Source: Smittium mucronatum
Taxonomy: Eukaryota; Kickxellomycota; Harpellomycetes; Harpellales; Legeriomycetaceae
Direction of reading: 5' to 3'
DNA: 39,702 bases
NCBI GenBank assembly: GCA_001953115.1
Contig: LSSL01001872.1
Span: 1-39,702 of the forward strand
Below are positions 9,621-21,748 of the stretch, piece after piece. Each line of letters starts with the position of its first letter. The stretch's first letter is position 1. Below the pieces are notes generated by a model. The model was not told the origin of the DNA and did no database searches. It saw only the letters and a program-made list of their open reading frames with translations. The translations under genes were made by a program, and so were the position numbers.

Positions 9621-11255
9621 ATGTTGTACAGATCTACTCGTGGAAAAGCTTCTGGTTTCACTTTTGAGGAGGCCGTTATGACTGGACTCGCATCCGATGG
9701 TGGTCTATTTATCCCTAACGAGATTCCAAAACTTCCCGCCGATTTTTTAACTACATGGAAGGATTACACTTTCAGTGAATTATCTCTCCAGGTTCTATCT
9801 TTATTCATTAGTGAATCTGAGATTCCAAGATCTGATTTAAAGCGCATCATAGACGCATCATACAGCACATTTACCAACAAAGATATTACACCTTTGGTCC
9901 AAATAGATAAGGAAAAAGATCTTTGGATCCTTGAACTTTTCCATGGTCCAACCTTTGCCTTTAAAGACGTTGCTCTTCAGTTTTTAGGAAATCTTTTCGA
10001 ATTTTTCCTTAAGAGAAAAAATAGCAGTAGAAAATCTCCAACTGACCCTCTCCACAGATTAACTATAGTAGGAGCCACTAGCGGTGATACTGGCGGGTAA
10101 TGAATATTAGCAGATACCTTTTTTATCGCTCTCCCTATTTATTCAATTGATATTAACTCTATATATTTTTTAACCTACAGCGCTGCAATCTATGGCCTAA
10201 AAGGAAAAGAAAACGTTTCTGTGTTTATTATGCACCCAAACAATCGTGTATCCCCTATCCAGAAAGCCCAAATGACCACTGTTCTTGACGCAAATATCCA
10301 CAATATTGCTATTGAAGGAACTTTCGATGACTGTCAGGATATTGTAAAAGCTCTGTTTGGCCGTGAGGATTTCAGGGTCAAGCATTCTTTGGGAGCTATT
10401 AACTCTATCAACTGGGCAAGAATATTGGCTCAAACTGTATACTATTTCCAAGCTTACTTTACCTTAGTTAGGGCCGGACATGTCGATCCTAAAATTGTTT
10501 TTTTCACACCCACTGGAAATTTCGGTGATATTCTTGCTGGATACTACGCAGCTAAATTGGGTCTACCCGTATCCAGACTTGTAGTATCTACTAACTCCAA
10601 TGACATAATCTACAGATTCTTCAAGACAGGTTTTTACCAAAAGGGCGCAGCAGGAGTTTTGGCAACTCCTTCCCCAGCTATGGATATTCTTGTATCTTCA
10701 AACTTTGAGCGATTTTGCTGGTACCTTGCTTATCAGTGTGAAGCCACTGGAAAAACAGAGCAGGAAAGAATTGATCAAGCCGGCCACATAATCACTAAAT
10801 GGATGGATGATTTGAAAACTACTGGAAAATTCCAAGTATCTCCCGCATCGCTTGAGATGGCTAGAAAGGAATTGGACTCTGGAACTACCAGTGACGAAGA
10901 CACGTATCAGACCATCAACGAATACTATAGTGTGTCAGACTCTAGCACTAAAGTTAAGTACCTTCTTGATCCACACACCGCTGTTGGTGTTCACTTGTCA
11001 GATATCATGAGATCTGAATTAGCTTCTGATCTTGGTTACAGCAACTATACTAGCGTATGTCTTTCAACCGCTCATCCGTCTAAGTTCGTTGAAGCTGTTG
11101 AACACTCTTTGAAGCCTGATTTCCCAGAGTTTGATATCAATCCACTTTTACCTGAACAATTTGTTGGTATTTTCAACAAAACTCAACGCTGCGAATATCT
11201 CCCCAATGATATTGACGCTGTTGCTAAATTTATCGAAAGCAAAGTCGATTACTAG
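9621..11255 (+). CDS. THR4: Threonine synthase, PLP-dependent, fungal Thr4 type, two exons
   Basis: Exon 1 is 9621-10096 and exon 2 is 10181-11255, joined across an 84-nt GT-AG intron (donor GTAATG, acceptor CCTACAG). Together they encode 516 aa, almost the length of yeast Thr4 (514). The enzyme converts O-phosphohomoserine to threonine with pyridoxal phosphate, the last step of threonine synthesis in the cytosol. Visible hallmarks are the N-terminal STRGKASGFTFEEAV region, the cofactor lysine in HGPTFAFKDVALQ (Lys115), the GATSGDTG loop (151-158), the MHPNNRVSPIQKAQMTTV segment, and the glycine-rich phosphate-binding stretch TPTGNFGDILAGYYA. The residue after GDTG is Gly (its codon split by the intron) where many fungal enzymes have Ser. 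Coding composition is much less AT-biased than the flanks, consistent with a well-expressed gene. Start ATG is the first in frame and matches the family N-terminus. Confidence 0.97.
10097..10180 (+). other. Intron of threonine synthase
   Basis: This 84-nt GT-AG intron interrupts a Gly codon immediately after the GDTG motif. The pyrimidine/AT-rich 3' part ends in CCTACAG. Removing it restores the family sequence on both sides; reading through meets an immediate stop (TAA). Confidence 0.92.
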
Positions 11256-12008
11256 AATACCCATAGCCCACTTTATTAAGACTATTTACATTATTTCAAA
11301 AAAGCTATACCTTTTACATATCTACATTTTTTGATTTATGTTTTATATATCATACTTCATAATAATTCTTTAATCTTCAGTCTTAAGTATTTTCTACAAA
11401 ATTTTTCCCAAAATCTAAGCCTCGTCTTTTGTGAGCGTTTATCGGCGTGCATGAAAAATATGCGCTAATTTTTTTTTATAATCCATAATATAAATCTTTT
11501 TATGACACATTAGTTGTAAGAGGTATTAAATACAATATACACTTAAATTAATCCGGCGATTACTGTTTTATACTCATTCTATTTACTATTAATTCAAGAA
11601 CGGAGATATTATATAAACAGAAATAAGCTTCATAAATATCCAAACATGTGATTTAAACGAAACTTCTCAACAATAAAGCTATCAGAGGTTTGCTCTTAGC
11701 TATTTATACCAAAAAAAAAATCGAAAAATTAAAAAATAACCAAAATACTATTCTCAAAACCCCATTTTTTCTACATAAGTATTCCTCAAGTCATTTTATA
11801 TATTTTTATGATGTAAAAAAATACATTATTTCAAGTTAATACAGATCCGGGGCATATAGAATGTAAATATTGAGTAGTTTCTAACAAAAAATAATAATGT
11901 TATTATATAAAATAGATATGAAAGATTAATCAGGTATAGCATAAATTTATATCAAGCCTTATAGAAAAAATTTTATTACAATAATTTTATTAATTTTAGT
12001 AACTAAGA
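11256..12008. other. Intergenic, THR4 3' region, no gene seen
   Basis: About 750 bp of AT-rich sequence between the threonine synthase stop and tRNA-Tyr. No open frame, repeat or confident polyadenylation signal is visible. Confidence 0.45.
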
Positions 12009-12090
12009 CCGAATATAGCTCAGCGGTAGAGCGGGAGACTGTAGTAAATTTGTTATCTCTAGGTCCCTGGTTCAAATCCGGGTGTTCGGA
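12009..12090 (+). tRNA. tRNA-Tyr (GUA) with a 10-nt intron
   Basis: A full cloverleaf folds by hand. The acceptor stem CCGAATA pairs with TGTTCGG with one G-U. The D arm is GCTC-AGCGGTA-GAGC. The anticodon stem GGAGA pairs with TCTCT with one G-U. The 7-nt loop carries anticodon GTA at 12041-12043, and the T arm is CCTGG-TTCAAAT-CCGGG. A 10-nt intron (12045-12054) sits one base 3' of the anticodon, the canonical eukaryotic position. Mature length is 72 nt with discriminator A. A- and B-box internal promoters are intact. Eukaryotic nuclear tRNA-Tyr genes usually carry an intron. Confidence 0.95.
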
Positions 12091-12093
12091 ATC

Positions 12094-12097
12094 TTTT
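12094..12097 (+). terminator. RNA polymerase III terminator for tRNA-Tyr
   Basis: A run of four T begins three bases after the discriminator base, the minimal pol III stop signal; further T-rich sequence follows as backup. Confidence 0.6.
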
Positions 12098-12181
12098 ATT
12101 TATTGAATCTAGGTCAATCTTTTATTATCTTTTTGTTAGTATTTTGTAAAAAAAATATTGGCAATACGCATAATTATTATT

Positions 12182-13775
12182 AGAGGCAATTTCAAAAATA
12201 GTCACGTTTTCAAAATATTATCAAAACTAGCCAAATCAATTAACGTGGTTTCAAATCGGCGAATAAAAGTAAGTTTGGTTTGAGAGGTATAAATAAGACA
12301 GCTTATAGGACAAAAATTCAATACATTGCTACGTTTGTTAACCATTGGCTCAAACTATAATGCGAAATAAGTTCTCACTTTGTCCCTATTTTGCTCTAGA
12401 AAAAGAAAAAGTGCCCCTATTTTGGGACTAAAGTTTTGAGGCATCATATTTGAAGTATATACGATCGTTTCTATTCTTTGAAAAGCTAAAATTAATAGAG
12501 GTTTTCGAACTTTTTACCACTTTAATAGCTTTAAAATAGGCTATTTAACGTTCTTCTAGCCATATATTTCTTCCACTTTATAAACTTGAGTAATTCAAAT
12601 AACGTATTTTTTAAATGTTTAAATCCAAAATATTCTTTTTAAATAAAATAAGGATAGGCTATCATGAAATAATAATATATTCTTGTAATTAATATTACTT
12701 TTTAATGTGTCTGAGGTCCTCAGTACGCTAAAAACTTTTCGCCGATTTAAAAACAATGTATATAGAAATGATATAGAAAATCTATATCATCGTTTTAACA
12801 ATTTAATATTAGTACGAAGATGGTTTTTCATCTTTTGTAAAATTATTATGTTTAACATAAAATTCGGTATTTTAGAGCATTTTGATTTTTTTTTTTGTTA
12901 AACTATGAGTACTAAGACAAAGTTAGATTTTGAAATGAATTTTCGATGGCCTAACTTTTTATATTTTAATTTTACAAGTTATATTTGATATTTGATTTTA
13001 ATATTAATCTTTTAGCGGCGAATATATATATATATATATATATATTAAACCTTGCAACATCAGTGATACATTTCAAGTTTAACAATATAAACACCCAATT
13101 TTAACATTAAATGTAAACTAGATAACAGACGTTTAAATATGTAAAAATTAAGATTGGTACATTTTTTCTTGATTTAGTTTGTTTAAATTAAGATAATTGG
13201 GACTAATTAATCATTTTTGTGTTCAAGAAAATAGTAGCTTTAAAAACTAAGGTTGTGTAGAATTCAATTAAAGATATTAAGAAAAGTGAGAAACAGTGTA
13301 GGGTGGGGGGTTAATTATTCATAAACCTCGAATGAGCTTTACAAAATGAAGCGAGATAACCGGGAAAAAAACAAACACTATGCATGTATATGTATTAGTT
13401 ATCAGAAATCGTTTTTTGATAAAAATGATTATATTTTCACAGATAAATTTCAGCTTTTTCGAAGTTGTAATATGAACTTCAAATATTATACATCAAAACT
13501 ATAACACCATAATAGTGGCAGCTTTTCTTTTTTTTTTTCAGCAAAATAGGGACAAAGTGAGAACTTATTTCGCATTATAATCTGAACCAATGGTTAACAA
13601 AATTAACAATGTTTCGCGACTTTTTGTCCTATAATCTGTCTTAATTATACCTCTCAAACCAAACTCGCTTTTATTCGCCGATTTGAAACCATGTTAATTG
13701 ATTTGACTGGTTTTTGATAATATGACTATTTTTATAAATACTTTCAAAATCTTAACTAATTTTGTAATTGCCTCT
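12182..13775. mobile_element. Foldback-type DNA element with long terminal inverted repeats, non-autonomous
   Basis: The two ends are inverted copies of each other. The left arm starts AGAGGCAATT and runs from 12182 to about 12500; the right arm is its diverged reverse complement at about 13441-13775, ending AATTGCCTCT. Long blocks are identical, for example TTTCAAATCGGCGAATAAAA and the block around 12360-12393 that returns at 13541-13575. I estimate roughly 80% identity over ~310 bp. The ~900-bp centre is AT-rich with no frame longer than 64 codons, so no transposase. No convincing target-site duplication is visible. Long inverted ends are typical of Mutator-like or foldback elements, but the superfamily cannot be assigned. 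Confidence 0.8.
13023..13046. repeat. (AT)n microsatellite inside the foldback element
   Basis: An uninterrupted AT dinucleotide tract of about 12 units lies in the central part of the element. Confidence 0.9.
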
Positions 13776-13884
13776 TATCTATTTATTTTTTTGTATCACG
13801 GAATTTTATTGTAAGATAACTTCATTAGAAACTATACTAAAAAAATATGAAAAAAAGAAAAAGACGTATTGAAAAGACTATCAT

Positions 13885-14119
13885 CCTAATTAAATAAGCT
13901 CCTCTGCCAGACTACTGACTGCGTACCTGCGGGAAAAGGGTTCAATCTACCAACCGAAAGACCCCCCCCCCTGGCATTGCTTCAAGTAGGTGTATGACTG
14001 AGGTTACGTGCAGTCAAGAATTAAGCTTCTTTTCAATGAACAATAGTCCATTGAATCTACTGAGCTCCTGGTCAGAGCCTACTTCTAACTGGATTAATAA
14101 AATTAGGCTCCTACCCAAA
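13885..14119. repeat. Normal-composition segment abutting gap 1, probable repeat or element flank
   Basis: Composition shifts here from AT-rich to roughly balanced and stays so up to the Ns. The segment has a ten-C run (13962-13971). A 7-bp inverted repeat TTCAATG / CATTGAA lies near 14033-14058. A short open frame starts at 13994 and runs into the gap, with 42 readable residues that I do not recognise. Together with 14713-14960 this looks like one element interrupted by the gap, plausibly a repeat that the assembler could not resolve. Confidence 0.35.
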
Positions 14120-14712
14120 NNNNNNNNNNNNNNNNNNNNNNNNNNNNNNNNNNNNNNNNNNNNNNNNNNNNNNNNNNNNNNNNNNNNNNNNNNNNNNNNN
14201 NNNNNNNNNNNNNNNNNNNNNNNNNNNNNNNNNNNNNNNNNNNNNNNNNNNNNNNNNNNNNNNNNNNNNNNNNNNNNNNNNNNNNNNNNNNNNNNNNNNN
14301 NNNNNNNNNNNNNNNNNNNNNNNNNNNNNNNNNNNNNNNNNNNNNNNNNNNNNNNNNNNNNNNNNNNNNNNNNNNNNNNNNNNNNNNNNNNNNNNNNNNN
14401 NNNNNNNNNNNNNNNNNNNNNNNNNNNNNNNNNNNNNNNNNNNNNNNNNNNNNNNNNNNNNNNNNNNNNNNNNNNNNNNNNNNNNNNNNNNNNNNNNNNN
14501 NNNNNNNNNNNNNNNNNNNNNNNNNNNNNNNNNNNNNNNNNNNNNNNNNNNNNNNNNNNNNNNNNNNNNNNNNNNNNNNNNNNNNNNNNNNNNNNNNNNN
14601 NNNNNNNNNNNNNNNNNNNNNNNNNNNNNNNNNNNNNNNNNNNNNNNNNNNNNNNNNNNNNNNNNNNNNNNNNNNNNNNNNNNNNNNNNNNNNNNNNNNN
14701 NNNNNNNNNNNN
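14120..14712. other. Assembly gap 1 (593 N)
   Basis: A run of unknown bases. Both flanks have a more balanced composition than the surrounding DNA, so the missing sequence may be a repeat. Confidence 0.99.
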
Positions 14713-14960
14713 TTAGACGCTGAGATACGTCTGACTGTCGAACGTCAGACTTTTGAACTAGACTATACCTCAGCTACTCTAAACGATCGGTTCATCCTGT
14801 TGAGAGATACTTCTCCTCTGTAATCGCTGTGCGCTATCTCCACTATTTTGAACCAAGAATATTACAACGCTATGTGAAATTTTGGTCTAGTTTACCTCGA
14901 AAAGTACACTATCAAGCCCCTAAATCACGACAAGGTATTTCACTCTTAGAGGTTAATTAC
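14713..14960. repeat. Normal-composition segment after gap 1 with hairpin and dispersed repeat
   Basis: A 7-bp stem GTCTGAC / GTCAGAC (14729-14735 and 14744-14750) with an 8-nt loop lies just after the gap. At 14824-14847 the sequence matches the window's left edge (TGTGCGCT, then TCTCCACTA). There is no open frame of note. Composition falls back to extreme AT immediately afterwards. Confidence 0.4.
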
Positions 14961-17501
14961 CTCTTATTATTATAATAAAACTGCCTTTTATTGTCCATCA
15001 TTCCACAAACATATTAATTTCTTATTTTTTTTACAAAAATACAATTATATGATGGCAAAAATATATTAGCTATAAAAATTTTTTATTCTTATTAAAATAA
15101 AGTGAGGATAGTCTTTTAAATATTTTGACCATAGAAATTTAAAAATTGATTTAAAAAAATAAGTAAACATTATATTGATTTTTTTCCCTCGGATTATTAT
15201 CTAATATTTTTTTGAAAAAATTTAATGGTTCGATCCAAATATACTGAGGTTAATTTTGAGCCAAGTATAGTTATTTTTTTACCATTATTCTTATATAAAA
15301 CGCGTTATCATATTTTTTTTACTGCTAAAATTTATAAAAGCGATTTTTTTTTTTGAAATTAAAATAAAAAGCAAATTATTTTATTTAAATTTTTCCATGA
15401 AGATAGCTATAAAAAAAATCGAATCAAAGGGTACTTAAGATAAATATTAGAATTTTTTTTTGTATATTAAAAGTATTTTTTGTGCGTGAAGTTTATCCAA
15501 ATATGATTTCTAACAGTATAAAACTATAAATAGTAGCTTCAAAATAATTTTAGTTGATATTGAATTATTTTAAAATATGACTACAAAAATAATTTCGTAA
15601 ATTAAAAAAAGTATACATATTTATAATTATTTACCTTTTAAATATCAAAAAAATAGCCTAATAAATCGGTTTTATCTAGAAAACTATCGATTTTACCTAC
15701 TATTTACTAAAAAAGCATCTTTTTTATAAAGAAACTCATTATTTATTCCTGAAAAAATGGCTATTTTTAAAACCCGGAACTAATTTAGCTTGTTTATCTT
15801 TAAATAAAAAATGTGTATAAATTCTGAAAATATTACAATGTATTGATATTATTTTTATAAAAATCGATCTTAATATGTGTTCTTAAATTTTATTTTATTT
15901 TCTTAAAAAAAAGTTATATTTTATATTAAAATATATATATTTATATAGGTTTTATCATTGGATATGTCCCTTATTTAAATATATATATAATGTTCCGTAA
16001 ATCTTTATTATAAAAAAAAATTGTATTTAAGCAATTTATTTATACTTAAGAAATACTTTTCATCATTTCATGATTTTTTCCCCTGATTATTCACTTTAAA
16101 AAACTTAATTTTTTGATAAAAAAAGCAATTTTGGATTAATTAAAAAATAATTTTCCATATCTTAAGATTATATTAAGATTTTTAGTATGCATATTATCAA
16201 CCCCCCCCCCACCCTCCATCAAAAGATTACTTATTTTCAAACTAAAATTATGGAGCAAAAAATATATTTTAATGTATTTTTATTATTTTAATTCATATTT
16301 TATAATAAAATTTTTATCATTAAAATCGGTGCAAGATTTTATTTTTTATAAAAAATATTAAAATTTAAGATTCACTTTAAAAAAATTCACTATGGAAGAA
16401 AAATTATACGAATATTAAAATAAAAAAAGAATTATTTTAAGGGGGAAAAATTTAAATTATTTTTCATAAATCAGATTTTATATACGAATGATTTTTAAGA
16501 ATATTTGAATCTGGATATATTATTATGGATTATCATTTAGCAATTCGAATATTAATGACTAAAGATTTAAATAAATAGCCATATTAATAGGTAAAATGGT
16601 TTCTATATACATTTATTTTTTTAATAAAATATTCTAATTATGATCTCGAAAATAATTATTCCAAATGATAAATATGAAGAGACCTTTTTTTTTTGAAAAA
16701 ATGATGAAAATATCAGAATACTTTTAAGATGTGTTATGAATACATAACATATTTTTATAAAAAAATAAAATATCTTCTTGATAAGAGTAAAAATTATGAA
16801 ATATTAAGTATTTAAATTCTTTAATTATGATTTTCGAAATAATGTGGAGAAAAAAATCATAAAAAAGCTGTTTTTTTCACCAAAATCTGCAGTTTAAAAC
16901 AAAAATAAAAAAAAATCTACTTTTTTAAAAGGGTAAAACTTTTAATTTAGTCCCTTAAATAGATTATATCCAAAAAATTCTTTGTATGGTATAAAAATAT
17001 CTTAAGGTATTTAAGCGATTAATAGATAAAAATTGTAGGTAAATTGTATCACAAAAAAATATTTTTTGATAAGATCTTTACTATTCCAGTTTTTGTGAAA
17101 TTGAAGAAAAAATATCAATTATTTCCCTATTTAATCACACACAAAAAGCCATTATGTTTTATAGCCTTTTTGTTTTTTTATTTAACATAAGAGTCATACT
17201 TGAAAAATAATAAAATTTTACTATTCAAGACTCATAAAAATTATTTGAAAAATAAGAATTTTTTTTCTATTAATCAGAAAAAGTAAAATGTTCACGTGTT
17301 ATATATAGAACATGTTTTGAGATTTTAAAAATAAAAAAACGATCTTTTTTTGTTTTTATAAAATTATAGATATAATATAACTGGAGTAAGTATATATCGA
17401 ACTAAATAACTGTGGAAGGTACTTTTTTTTCCCGAAAACATCAAAATTGATGTTAATTCATGAATTTAATCATTATTTCTTATAATTTAACCGCAATATT
17501 A

Positions 17502-17524
17502 AATATATATATATATATATATAT
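17502..17524. repeat. (AT)n microsatellite
   Basis: About 11 uninterrupted AT units within the desert. Confidence 0.85.
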
Positions 17525-20500
17525 CAACTCAGATTATTTTTTTTGCAAAGTTTTTTTTTCGATAGATATTAAAAAACCACAAAGATATAGATCTTTTTTT
17601 GTAATATAATATTTATTTTATTTAAATTCCATTTTTCGATTTAAATATTTGGTATCTGAAGCGATTTTAGCTTGTAAATTTTTAATAAATCCAAATAAAT
17701 TTTATATTTCAGATTTTAGATACAATAATCTATATTTAAAAGTGCAATTTCAAGTAAAAATAGCTTTGTATTTAACAAAAATTATTTCATTAAGCCCTTA
17801 TATTTAATAAAAGGAAAATTTAAAGATACGATATTCAATTATGAAGATTAAATAAAATTATATGTGGTTAAAAGAAAAACCTCAAAATTTAAGATATGGT
17901 GTATTAATTTGGTCTGAAAAAAGTGTAAATATAGGTTTATGATAATTAAATATTGAAAAAAAGCTGTCTGATTATCGGAAAGGTGGTCATTGAAAAGAAC
18001 TATTAAATTTTAATTTAACATAGAAATCAATTTTTTAGTATTCATAATATATATACGCTAAGTAATCTTTAATTAATCCCCCCAAAAAAATCCAAATATA
18101 AATGTAAAAATTTTTAAAACGATGCAAAGCATTATAAAAATATAATTTAATAAAGCTAGGGGCATAAAACCTTTATTTTCAAGTAGAGATCTTTTATCTT
18201 CACAAAATAAAAAATTATCTAAAGCATAAGGTTCTAAATAAATTAAAAAATACTGAATTCCTTTATCTATTAATTATATTATCATAAATATTTTATTTAT
18301 ATTTATGGAATAAAAGCTCTTTAAAAGTAAAACATACCGAAATAAATCAATATTTGTACTTTTAATTTTTTTTATAGTATGTATAAAAAATAAATAAAAT
18401 CCAATCTAATTTAATAAATAACACCAAAAAACTCTTAAAAAATCGTCTTATATTATCAAAATTAAAAAATGTATAATGATTTTCTTATTTTCATTTTTAT
18501 TTGTTGGAAAATTTCTATTGTTTAATCATGATAGTTTTTTTATAGGTATAAGTCGAAATTTTGAATGAATTCGGGCATATTTTTTAAAACGTAAATTAGT
18601 TTTTATCTACTATTTTTTATAAAAAAATACAACACCTTGGTTATACATTATCTTATTTTACTGAAAATTGCTATTTAATGTAAATTGTTTATTTATTTCA
18701 TTTTTTTTAAATCAATATGCACAATATTTTTTTAATAGAAAGATTATGAAAACATATACCAATCAAAAAAATTAATCAAAAATTATGGCATATACGGATA
18801 TTATTTCAATTTAATCAAAAAAATCCTATTTATTTCATATATATTAAATAATTTATTTAAATCTCAGGCGTAAAAACTTTGAATATCTGCTGATCTATTT
18901 ATATATTTCGCGAATAAAAAAATGAGAGATTTTTTTCCCGCTTAAAAGTCATGGGATAATAATATAGAAAAAAAATTAATTGTATTTAGCTATATTATAA
19001 TAATGATAATTTATATTGAAGATTACGATTTTAATGATGGATGAGAAAAAAACAATAAATTTAAATTAGATTATTAAAAAAAAATTAGTGAGATTAAATT
19101 CCAATGTAGGTGTAAATTAAAAGTTAATCGATTCAAAATTAAAATAGCTCATGCCTGTTTTTGCGAAATTTTAATAATTTATTAAAGATAAAAATAATTT
19201 CAGTTGAAAAAAAAGAAAAAAAAGTATTCCTTTTTAAGACCAAATTTTAAACGGTAAAAAATTTCCCTTATGGGAAAAGTATTTATTGCAGATTTTTCCA
19301 GAATTTAATGAAAAACAATAATAGGGAAATATACCGAAGATTTCTAGACCAATTATAATCTTTAAATATAAATAATAATAACAGGCGATGTCAGTCTTTT
19401 TAAAAAAACAAAAGTATCCAATAATAATGATAATAATAAAAATAGTTTTATTACTGAAAAAATACAAGGGATAATTAATTTTATATATAAATAAAATGAA
19501 AATTCTAAAAAAGCAACCAGTGCTTCCGAAAAATATTTAAAAAAATTTTTAATCGTGGAAAAAGTTATTTTCAGTAAACAAAATTTCGAAAATTTGAGAA
19601 AAAATCTTATGTCAAAATTTTATTATATCCTCAAATTTAATTATTTTTTTTTTGGGTTTTGTATCCTGTAGTATTGACATCGATATATTGAAAGAAATAA
19701 ATAAAATATAAAAGAAGTGACCCTTTTTATATGGTTTTTTAAATATTTCTCAAATAAAGAAGGTTTATTAAAATTATGTTATAAGTTGATTTATTTTTTG
19801 AATTAAGGTCTTATTTACTAAATTAAATTCATTGTTTCACAAAAGTAATTATACATGATAAAAACGAACCTAGTATCAACAAAACAGCTTATGGGTGTTT
19901 TTATTTTTTAAGTGCTGATATTTATTCTTGGTAAAAAAATCTTGAAAAATTACATAAATTTAGACTATATAAAAAAAATAAATTATAATGATATGCTATA
20001 AATATATATAAATAATCTTTACACTTTTTGAAGATTTTTTACAATAAAAAAAGGACGAGCCAAAGGGAACTGGGATTTGGATTTTTCTTGATAAAATCGA
20101 TTTTAAGTATGTACTATTAGAGTGGGATATTCCAAGTGATTCAGAAGCTTTACGATTAAAATTTTTATTTTGTCAAAAACAAAATTGGATTTTTGAGGAA
20201 ATATAATGATCTAAAAAAATACATTAATAATATAAAAAACCCCATTAACAATTTAAAAAAACAGATAGTTTTATATAAATACATAATAAATTGGGTATTG
20301 AGTGAAAAATCCTACCCAAAAGATCATTTTTTTAAAAAAAAACACGCCTTAAAACATGATTTTTTCAAATTGTTCAGGAAAATATATATGTTGATAGTTG
20401 ATATAATCAATGAATTAATTAATTATCTTAAAATAACAATATAAACTCGATATATATATCAAGGGAAAAAAATTTATAAATATCACCGATAATCAGAATG

Positions 20501-21725
20501 TTTGATCATACTACATAGATAATTAAATATATAAATTTTGTAAAACTTAAAGAAAATTATCCGGACTATTTTAATTGAGAGAATTTTAATTAATAAGATG
20601 GAGATAAATTTATTATTATTATAAGATTTAAGGATAATAAAAAGATATTTTCTCCTAATAAATATCTAATAAAAGTAAAGACCAAAGTAAAAATTATAAT
20701 GAATAATCTTTTAGTTTTAGATAAAAAATATGTGGATTTTGATATATCAACGAAATTTTTATACGGAAAATCCACCTCCAAAATATGAAATATTTATATT
20801 TATTTTGAATAGCTTAAAATAGGATCTCTTTTTGTTATTATTATACAAAAAAAATAGGAGGGTTATTAGGGAAAAAAATCAATAAAAATCAATAAAACTT
20901 CATACTTTATGTATCCAATTTTCGGAAAAATTAAGGACATTTAGGGAAGTCTAATTCTTTTTTATCAAAATGGATTATAATTGATTTTTCTCCAGAACTG
21001 TTTCACCCACCACCTCTCCCAAAATTTAAAAATAATTATTTATACCGGTTTTAATGTGATTATTTCCAAGCCTAATAAAATAATTTAAAAGCAATTTTAA
21101 AGATGGTATTCAAAGATATATAATATTTAAACTGCTATTTTTTCCCAAATTATCAGTGCTGATAATTGTGGATAAGGGTAAAAAATAGTTCATAAAAAAT
21201 AAATACCAAAACATGAAATTCGTTTAAATAATAAATATTTCAATAAAAAAACAAAAAATCATATTTTAACTCACAAAAAATTGAATATAATTTAGAAAAA
21301 ATGTAAATTTCAAATGATATTAGAAAAATATATCTTATAAAATTTTCAATTCTTGGATTTAGAAAATAACATATTTTTATTTAGAAAATAGAAAGAAATA
21401 CTGAGCTGAAGTTTAATCCACATCCAAATCATTTCTTTTTAAAAAGATAAGAGTGAATTTAACGACTCTATATTTATTAAAGATAGATTATGTGTTCGCA
21501 AGAATCTTTCATAATAAAAGTTGAATTCATGAAAAACTGTTAAAATCGAAGTTAAATTTATAAATTTACAGCGTTTTTCGTTGTAATTAACCCATTTTAT
21601 CATTCAATAAATCTTTTTTTCTCTAGACCCATGGGATACTTCTTAAATAAATAAGAAACTTTCATATTGAAAATTGATATATTTTATTATTGGAAAAAAA
21701 TCAAATTTTTCTTAGATATTACTGG

Positions 21726-21748
21726 TTTTTATTTTATTTTATTTTATA
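21726..21748. repeat. (TTTTA)n microsatellite
   Basis: Four tandem TTTTA units within the desert. Confidence 0.75.

Noticed and set aside
10197..10451. 84-codon minus-strand frame
   Set aside because: It is an antisense shadow of threonine synthase exon 2.
12173..13785. 8-9 bp target-site duplication around the foldback element
   Set aside because: Flanks ATTATTATT and TATCTATTT do not match convincingly, so no superfamily was assigned on this basis.
13885..14000. tRNA-like GGTTCAATC motif near 13939
   Set aside because: No A box, acceptor pairing or anticodon arm can be placed around it.
13994..14716. 240-codon plus-strand open frame
   Set aside because: It is made mostly of N; only 42 residues are readable and they match nothing I recognise.
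20193..20444. 83-codon Lys/Ile/Asn-rich frame in the desert
   Set aside because: The length is about what chance gives in DNA this AT-rich, and the composition is that of translated AT noise.
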